A stretch of DNA of 64,000 bases. It comes from JALORV01 sp963712485 (lineage in GTDB: Bacteria > Pseudomonadota > Gammaproteobacteria > Burkholderiales > Burkholderiaceae_F). The DNA lies in contig CAVQID010000013.1 in assembly GCA_963712485.1 (NCBI GenBank), forward strand, positions 1 to 64,000, read 5' to 3'. The position numbers were made by a program, and so were the translations under genes. Shown piece by piece: positions 60,091 through 64,000 of the stretch (the first letter of the stretch is position 1; each line of letters starts with the position of its first letter). The notes below the pieces were generated by a model. The model saw only the letters and a list, made by a program, of their open reading frames with translations, ran no database searches and had not been told where the DNA came from.

Positions 60091-60152
60091 CCCGGCAGCG
60101 AGCCTCTACAATCCGCGGCCACGCCTACCGCGCGCGCCACGCGACCGACCAG

Positions 60153-60995
60153 ATGAAAGTCGTCCACACGATCGAAGAGTTGCGCGACCAGCTGCGCGGG
60201 CAGAACCGGATTGCGTTCGTGCCCACGATGGGCAACCTGCACGCGGCCCACCTGTCGCTGATGGCGATGGCTCGCCAGCACGGCGACCCGGTCGTTGCGT
60301 CGATCTTCGTCAACCGGCTGCAGTTCGGTCCGAATGAGGACTTCGACAAGTACCCGCGTACGCTGCAGGACGACATTGACAAGCTGCAGAAGCACAACCA
60401 CGTTTACGTTCTGTTCGCGCCGAACGAGCAGGAGATGTATCCGGAGCCGCAGAACTACCGGGTGCAGCCGCCGCACGACCTGGGCGACATTCTCGAGGGC
60501 GAGTTTCGCCCCGGCTTCTTCGTCGGCGTCACCACCGTCGTGCTGAAACTGTTCTCCTGCGTGCAGCCTCGTGTTGCCGTGTTCGGCAAGAAGGACTACC
60601 AGCAGCTGATGATCGTGCGCAATATGTGCCGGCAGTTCGCGCTGCCGACCGAGATCATCCCGCATGAAACCGTGCGCGACCCCGACGGGCTGGCGCTGTC
60701 GTCGCGCAATCGCTTCCTCAACGAGGCGGAACGGAAGGAAGCGCCCCGTCTTTATGCGACGCTCAACGCGGTCCGGGACCGCTTGCTTGCCGGCGAAACC
60801 GATATCGCGCGGGTCGAACACGACGCCGTGCTCGCGCTGACGGCCAGCGGCTGGAAGGTCGATTACATCTCAGTGCGCCGGCGCAGCGACCTCAAAGCCC
60901 CGGCGACCGGTGAAGTCGCCGCCGGCGAACCGCTGGTCACGGTCGCGGCCGCCAAGCTTGGCGCCACGCGGCTCATCGATAACCTGGAAGTCTGA
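60153..60995 (+). CDS. panC: Pantothenate synthetase
   Basis: 280 aa; joins pantoate and beta-alanine with ATP. FVPTMGNLHAAHLSLM (HxxH-type site, about 25-40), FVNRLQFGPNEDFDKYPRTL, GVTTVVLKLF, VAVFGKKDYQQLMIVRNM, and GLALSSRNRFL. It starts 62 bases after panB; a TACAAT box at 60107 may provide its own promoter. Confidence 0.96.
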   Translation: MKVVHTIEELRDQLRGQNRIAFVPTMGNLHAAHLSLMAMARQHGDPVVASIFVNRLQFGPNEDFDKYPRTLQDDIDKLQKHNHVYVLFAPNEQEMYPEPQNYRVQPPHDLGDILEGEFRPGFFVGVTTVVLKLFSCVQPRVAVFGKKDYQQLMIVRNMCRQFALPTEIIPHETVRDPDGLALSSRNRFLNEAERKEAPRLYATLNAVRDRLLAGETDIARVEHDAVLALTASGWKVDYISVRRRSDLKAPATGEVAAGEPLVTVAAAKLGATRLIDNLEV

Positions 60996-61447
60996 TGACC
61001 GCTCCGGCCGACGCGTTGTCCGGAGTGCAGTATGTGGGCTTCTGGGCGCGCGTCGCCGCCGCGCTGATCGACAGCGTGCTGCTGCTCGCCATCCTCGCTC
61101 CGCTGCTCTACTGGATCTACGGCCCGCAATATTTCGTCGACACGGATGGGGTCGGCGGACTCGTCGATGTACTGCTCAACTGGCTGCTGCCCGCGATCGC
61201 CGTCATCCTCTTCTGGATCTATCGCCAGGCGACCCCGGGCAAAATGGTGATCGGTGCGCGCATCGTCGACGCCCGCACCGGCGGGCGGCCATCGACGGGC
61301 CAACTGATTGGTCGCTACTTAGGCTATTACGTCTCGATGATTCCACTTTGCGCGGGCCTCATCTGGGTGGCGTTCGATGCCCGCAAGCAGGGCTGGCACG
61401 ACAAGCTCGCCGGAACTGTCGTCGTGCGCGAAACGTCGCGTCGCTGA
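60995..61447 (+). CDS. RDD family membrane protein
   Basis: 150 aa. The RDD signature is in FWARVAAALIDSVLLLAILAPLL (Arg-Asp-like pattern), with three hydrophobic stretches, QATPGKMVIGARIVDARTG and ARKQGWHDKLAGTVVV. Transport or stress functions are proposed for the family. The ATG overlaps the panC stop by one base. Confidence 0.9.
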   Translation: MTAPADALSGVQYVGFWARVAAALIDSVLLLAILAPLLYWIYGPQYFVDTDGVGGLVDVLLNWLLPAIAVILFWIYRQATPGKMVIGARIVDARTGGRPSTGQLIGRYLGYYVSMIPLCAGLIWVAFDARKQGWHDKLAGTVVVRETSRR

Positions 61448-61454
61448 GCGCATT

Positions 61455-61482
61455 TTGTCGCGCCTGCGCTTTCAGAGATAAT
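61455..61482 (+). promoter_or_regulatory. Predicted promoter for tRNA-Leu
   Basis: TTGTCG, 16 bases, GATAAT; tRNA-Leu begins 11 bases later, a usual distance for a tRNA precursor. Confidence 0.5.
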
Positions 61483-61493
61483 TCGCGTCCTTT

Positions 61494-61580
61494 GCCGGGA
61501 TGGCGGAACTGGTAGACGCACGGGACTCAAAATCCCGCGGTAGCAATACCGTAAGGGTTCGATTCCCTTTCCCGGCACCA
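61494..61580 (+). tRNA. tRNA-Leu (anticodon CAA)
   Basis: Acceptor GCCGGGA/TCCCGGC, discriminator A and encoded CCA. D-arm with GGCGGAACTGGTAGACGC, anticodon arm CGGGA-CTCAAAA-TCCCG (anticodon CAA), long variable arm GCGGTAGCAATACCGT, T-arm GGGTTCGATTCCC. 87 nt, a class-II tRNA. The last 42 nt are exactly repeated at 61709-61750. Confidence 0.97.
61539..61580 (+). repeat. Direct repeat copy 1 (3' end of tRNA-Leu)
   Basis: The 42 bases from the variable arm through the encoded CCA of the intact tRNA-Leu gene. Identical to 61709-61750; start-to-start spacing 170 bases. Confidence 0.95.
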
Positions 61581-61708
61581 ACTTGAGCGAAGCCAAGTTT
61601 CCGCGGGATTTCGTTGAAGACTAACGTCGGAGCAGCCGACGTTAAGCCCGCGCAGCGGACGGCCGAAGACAAAACCGCGCAGGCGCAGCCGGAGCGCTTG
61701 TTATGCTT
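61581..61708. other. 128-bp spacer between the two tRNA-Leu 3' repeats
   Basis: No ORF of note. Contains ACTTG...CAAGT at 61581-61598 and a 9-bp perfect stem with a five-base loop, TAACGTCGG-AGCAG-CCGACGTTA (61622-61644). No integrase or other gene. It looks like the remnant of something once flanked by the repeats. Confidence 0.6.
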
Positions 61709-61750
61709 GGTAGCAATACCGTAAGGGTTCGATTCCCTTTCCCGGCACCA
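61709..61750 (+). repeat. Direct repeat copy 2 (tRNA-Leu 3' fragment)
   Basis: Exact 42-base copy of the tRNA-Leu 3' end including variable arm, T-arm, acceptor 3' strand and CCA, without any 5' half. It resembles the attachment-site scar left by integration into a tRNA gene. Confidence 0.95.
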
Positions 61751-61859
61751 CGATTGACGCGGCCAGCAGTGCGGGCCGCCCGGCCGCCCGAAGGCGGCCC
61801 GTCACATCAAGATGCACGTGCGACGCGCGGCGTCGCGACCACCCGATGCGAGGGATGCC

Positions 61860-62915
61860 ATGGCCGGTCAAGCCATCGCCGAACGCGAGCTCACGCTCAC
61901 TGATTTCGATTTCGATCTGCCGGACGACCTGATCGCGCAGCACCCGCTCGCCGATCGCGCGGCAAGCCGCCTGCTGCACGTCGCGCCGGCAGGCCTTGGC
62001 GACCGGCGCTTCGGCGACCTCGTGAGCCTGCTAGGCGAAGGCGACCTGCTGGTGTTCAACGACACGCGCGTCATCAAGGCGCGGCTCTTCGGACACAAGC
62101 CGAGTGGCGGTCGCGTCGAGGTCCTGATCGAGCGCATCCTCGCGCCGCGCCGGGCGCTGGCACTCGTCCGCACGAGTCATAGCCCGCGAATCGGCCAGGA
62201 CTTCGTGTTCGGCGACGAGACGGCTCCTGTCCGAGCCACGGTACTCGCTCGCGACGATGACTTCCTTGCGCTCGAGTTCGACGATGCCATCTTGCCGCTG
62301 CTCGAGCGTTGCGGCCACGTTCCGCTGCCGCCGTACATCACCCACGGCGATGCGGCCGAAGACGAGCAGCGCTACCAGACCGTGTACGCGCGCCATCCCG
62401 GCGCCGTCGCGGCGCCGACTGCCGGCCTGCACTTCACCGAGGCCTTGCTGCAGCAACTGGACGATTGCGGCGTGCATCGGACCAGCGTGACACTGCATGT
62501 CGGCGCGGGCACATTCCAGCCGGTGCGCTCCGAGCGCGTCCGCGACCACGTGATGCATCGCGAGTGGTACTCGGTGCCGCCCGCGACGGCGCAGGCAGTC
62601 AACCTGGCGCGCGCCGAGGGTCGCCGCGTCGTGGCGGTCGGCACGACCAGCCTGCGCGCACTGGAATCCGCCGCGCTCGATGGCCGTGTCCGCGCCGGCG
62701 CCGGCGAGACCCGGCTCTTCATCATGCCCGGCTATCGTTTCCAGGTTGTCGACCTGCTGATCACCAACTTTCACCTGCCGAAGTCAACGCTGCTGATGCT
62801 GGTAGCGGCGTTCGCCGGCCTCGATCGCATCCGCCACGCGTACGCGCATGCGATTGCCGGGCGCTACCGCTTCTTCTCGTATGGTGATGCGATGCTGCTG
62901 GAGCGCGCCGCATGA
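61860..62915 (+). CDS. queA: S-adenosylmethionine:tRNA ribosyltransferase-isomerase
   Basis: 351 aa; forms epoxyqueuosine on tRNA. LTDFDFDLPDDLIAQHPLADRAASRLL, LLVFNDTRVIKARLFG, GRVEVLIERI, VPLPPYI, RYQTVYARHPGAVAAPTAGLHFT, LHVGAGTFQPVR, VGTTSLRALES, and TNFHLPKSTLLMLVAAFAG are all signatures. The ATG at 61860 has GAGGG at 6 bases. It overlaps tgt by four bases. Confidence 0.97.
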   Translation: MAGQAIAERELTLTDFDFDLPDDLIAQHPLADRAASRLLHVAPAGLGDRRFGDLVSLLGEGDLLVFNDTRVIKARLFGHKPSGGRVEVLIERILAPRRALALVRTSHSPRIGQDFVFGDETAPVRATVLARDDDFLALEFDDAILPLLERCGHVPLPPYITHGDAAEDEQRYQTVYARHPGAVAAPTAGLHFTEALLQQLDDCGVHRTSVTLHVGAGTFQPVRSERVRDHVMHREWYSVPPATAQAVNLARAEGRRVVAVGTTSLRALESAALDGRVRAGAGETRLFIMPGYRFQVVDLLITNFHLPKSTLLMLVAAFAGLDRIRHAYAHAIAGRYRFFSYGDAMLLERAA

Positions 62916-64000
62916 GCGCACCCTTCGACTTGCTCGCCACCAATGGCGGGGCGCGGCGCGGCCGTCTGCGGCTCGCGCATGGCATCGTCGAAACGCCGGT
63001 GTTCATGCCGGTAGGCACCTACGGGACCGTGAAGGCGATGGCGCCGACGGAACTCGTCGAGGCCGGCGCGCAGATCGTGCTCGGTAACACGTTCCATCTG
63101 TGGCTTCGACCCGGCCTCGAGGTCATCGAAGCGCACGGCGGTCTGCACCGCTTCATGGGTTGGGACCGACCCATCCTGACCGATTCCGGCGGCTTCCAGG
63201 TCTTTTCGCTCGGGCCGCTGCGCAAGATCGCCGAAGACGGCGTGCGCTTTGCCTCACCGGTCAACGGTGACCGCCTGTTTTTGACGCCCGAGGAGTCGAT
63301 GCGGATCCAGAGCGTGCTGGACTCCGACATTGCGATGGTCTTCGACGAATGCACGCCGTACGAAATCGACGGGCGCGCCGCGACCCACGACGAGGCCGCG
63401 GCGTCGATGCGCCTCTCGCTGCGCTGGGCGCAACGCAGCCGCGACGAGTCCAGGCGCCTCGGCGAAGCTCGCGGGCCACGCAACGCGCTCTTCGGCATCG
63501 TCCAGGGCGGCATGTATGAGCCGCTGCGTGATGAATCGCTCGGCGGTCTGACCGAGATGGGTTTCGACGGCTATGCGATCGGCGGACTATCGGTAGGCGA
63601 ACCCAAGGAAGACATGCTGCGGATCCTGGCTCACACCGCGCCGCAACTGCCGCGCGACCGACCTCGGTACCTGATGGGCGTTGGCACGCCGGAGGATCTG
63701 CTCGAGGGCATCGCGGCCGGCATCGACATGTTCGACTGCGTGATGCCGACCCGTAATGCGCGCAACGGCTGGCTCTTCACGCGCTTTGGCGACCTCAAGC
63801 TGCGCAACAGCCGCTACCGCAACGACCTCGAGCCCGTGGAGCCGGGCTGCAGCTGCCTGACCTGCCAACAATTCAGTCGGGCCTACCTGCACCACCTGCA
63901 ACGGGTCAACGAAATCCTCGGCGCGCGCCTGAATACCGTGCACAACCTGCACTTCTACCTGCGCTTGATGCGTGAGGCGCGGGCCGCGATCGAGGCCGGC
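62912..64000 (+). CDS. tgt: tRNA-guanine transglycosylase (truncated by window end)
   Basis: 363 codons are visible and open at the edge. FMPVGTYGTVKAMAPTEL, VLGNTFHLWLRPGLEVI, LTDSGGFQVFSLG (nucleophile Asp region), VFDECTPYEID, GIVQGGMYEPLRDESL, GLSVGEPKEDM, YLMGVGTPEDLLEGIAAGIDMFDCVMPTRNARNG, and the zinc-binding CSCLTCQ near the end. It exchanges guanine for preQ1 at position 34. The ATG overlaps the queA stop. Only the last few residues are likely missing. Confidence 0.97.
   Translation, partial: MSAPFDLLATNGGARRGRLRLAHGIVETPVFMPVGTYGTVKAMAPTELVEAGAQIVLGNTFHLWLRPGLEVIEAHGGLHRFMGWDRPILTDSGGFQVFSLGPLRKIAEDGVRFASPVNGDRLFLTPEESMRIQSVLDSDIAMVFDECTPYEIDGRAATHDEAAASMRLSLRWAQRSRDESRRLGEARGPRNALFGIVQGGMYEPLRDESLGGLTEMGFDGYAIGGLSVGEPKEDMLRILAHTAPQLPRDRPRYLMGVGTPEDLLEGIAAGIDMFDCVMPTRNARNGWLFTRFGDLKLRNSRYRNDLEPVEPGCSCLTCQQFSRAYLHHLQRVNEILGARLNTVHNLHFYLRLMREARAAIEAG

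Overview
The window is a high-GC, gene-dense piece of a betaproteobacterial chromosome. It looks Burkholderiales-like, but I cannot place it to genus. Evidence for this is the gene order panC/panB/dgk/folK/pcnB/HAD/hda, the order queG/tsaE/amiC/mutL/miaA, zapA followed by 6S RNA and an EVE-domain gene, a small Trp-rich protein typical of betaproteobacteria, a Bug/TctC-type binding protein, and a nicking-type MutL. About 68 protein genes or gene remnants, two tRNAs, 6S RNA and a cobalamin riboswitch can be supported. I see no prophage, IS element or CRISPR array.

Layout, 1-31 kb: the end of ugpB and then ugpA-E-C (glycerol-3-phosphate import); fur divergent from bamE; dapB; exbB-exbD with a BtuF-like binding protein and a lipoprotein; a ParA-type ATPase gene broken by two in-frame amber codons; btuD-btuC-btuB behind a cobalamin riboswitch; a zapB-like gene, zapA, 6S RNA, an EVE gene and a TSUP transporter; a Crp/Fnr regulator; a GrpB-type gene; a malonyl-CoA synthetase, crotonase and Bug cluster; lgt and ilvD; a cytochrome c; dadA; and the livK-H-M-G-F branched-chain amino acid importer. 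livF is preceded by a degenerate duplicate of its own 5' end.

Layout, 29-46 kb: an SRPBCC gene; an overlapping operon argD-GNAT-argC-paiB-transglutaminase preceded by an Arg-rich leader peptide and an intrinsic terminator; a ferredoxin reductase divergent from an SDR; spoVR-yeaH-prkA; tRNA-Thr(CGU); an AEC transporter; queG divergent from tsaE-amiC.

Layout, 46-64 kb: a frameshifted LysR gene; dedA divergent from mutL; two small genes; an MFS transporter and miaA; a divergent PurM-like gene facing hda; HAD, pcnB, folK, DUF486, dgk, panB, panC and RDD; tRNA-Leu(CAA) with a 42-bp duplicate of its 3' end; queA and tgt (the latter cut by the window end).

The observations most worth following are these. 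First, an apparently undescribed arginine attenuator in front of the argD operon. Second, a recurring arrangement in which a -10 box lies only 6-9 nt before an ATG, suggesting leaderless mRNAs. Third, the tRNA-Leu 3'-end duplication. Fourth, the double-amber parA gene, the frameshifted lysR gene, the coupled mini-ORFs in the ugp and liv operons, and a non-canonical PurM at the usual purM locus.
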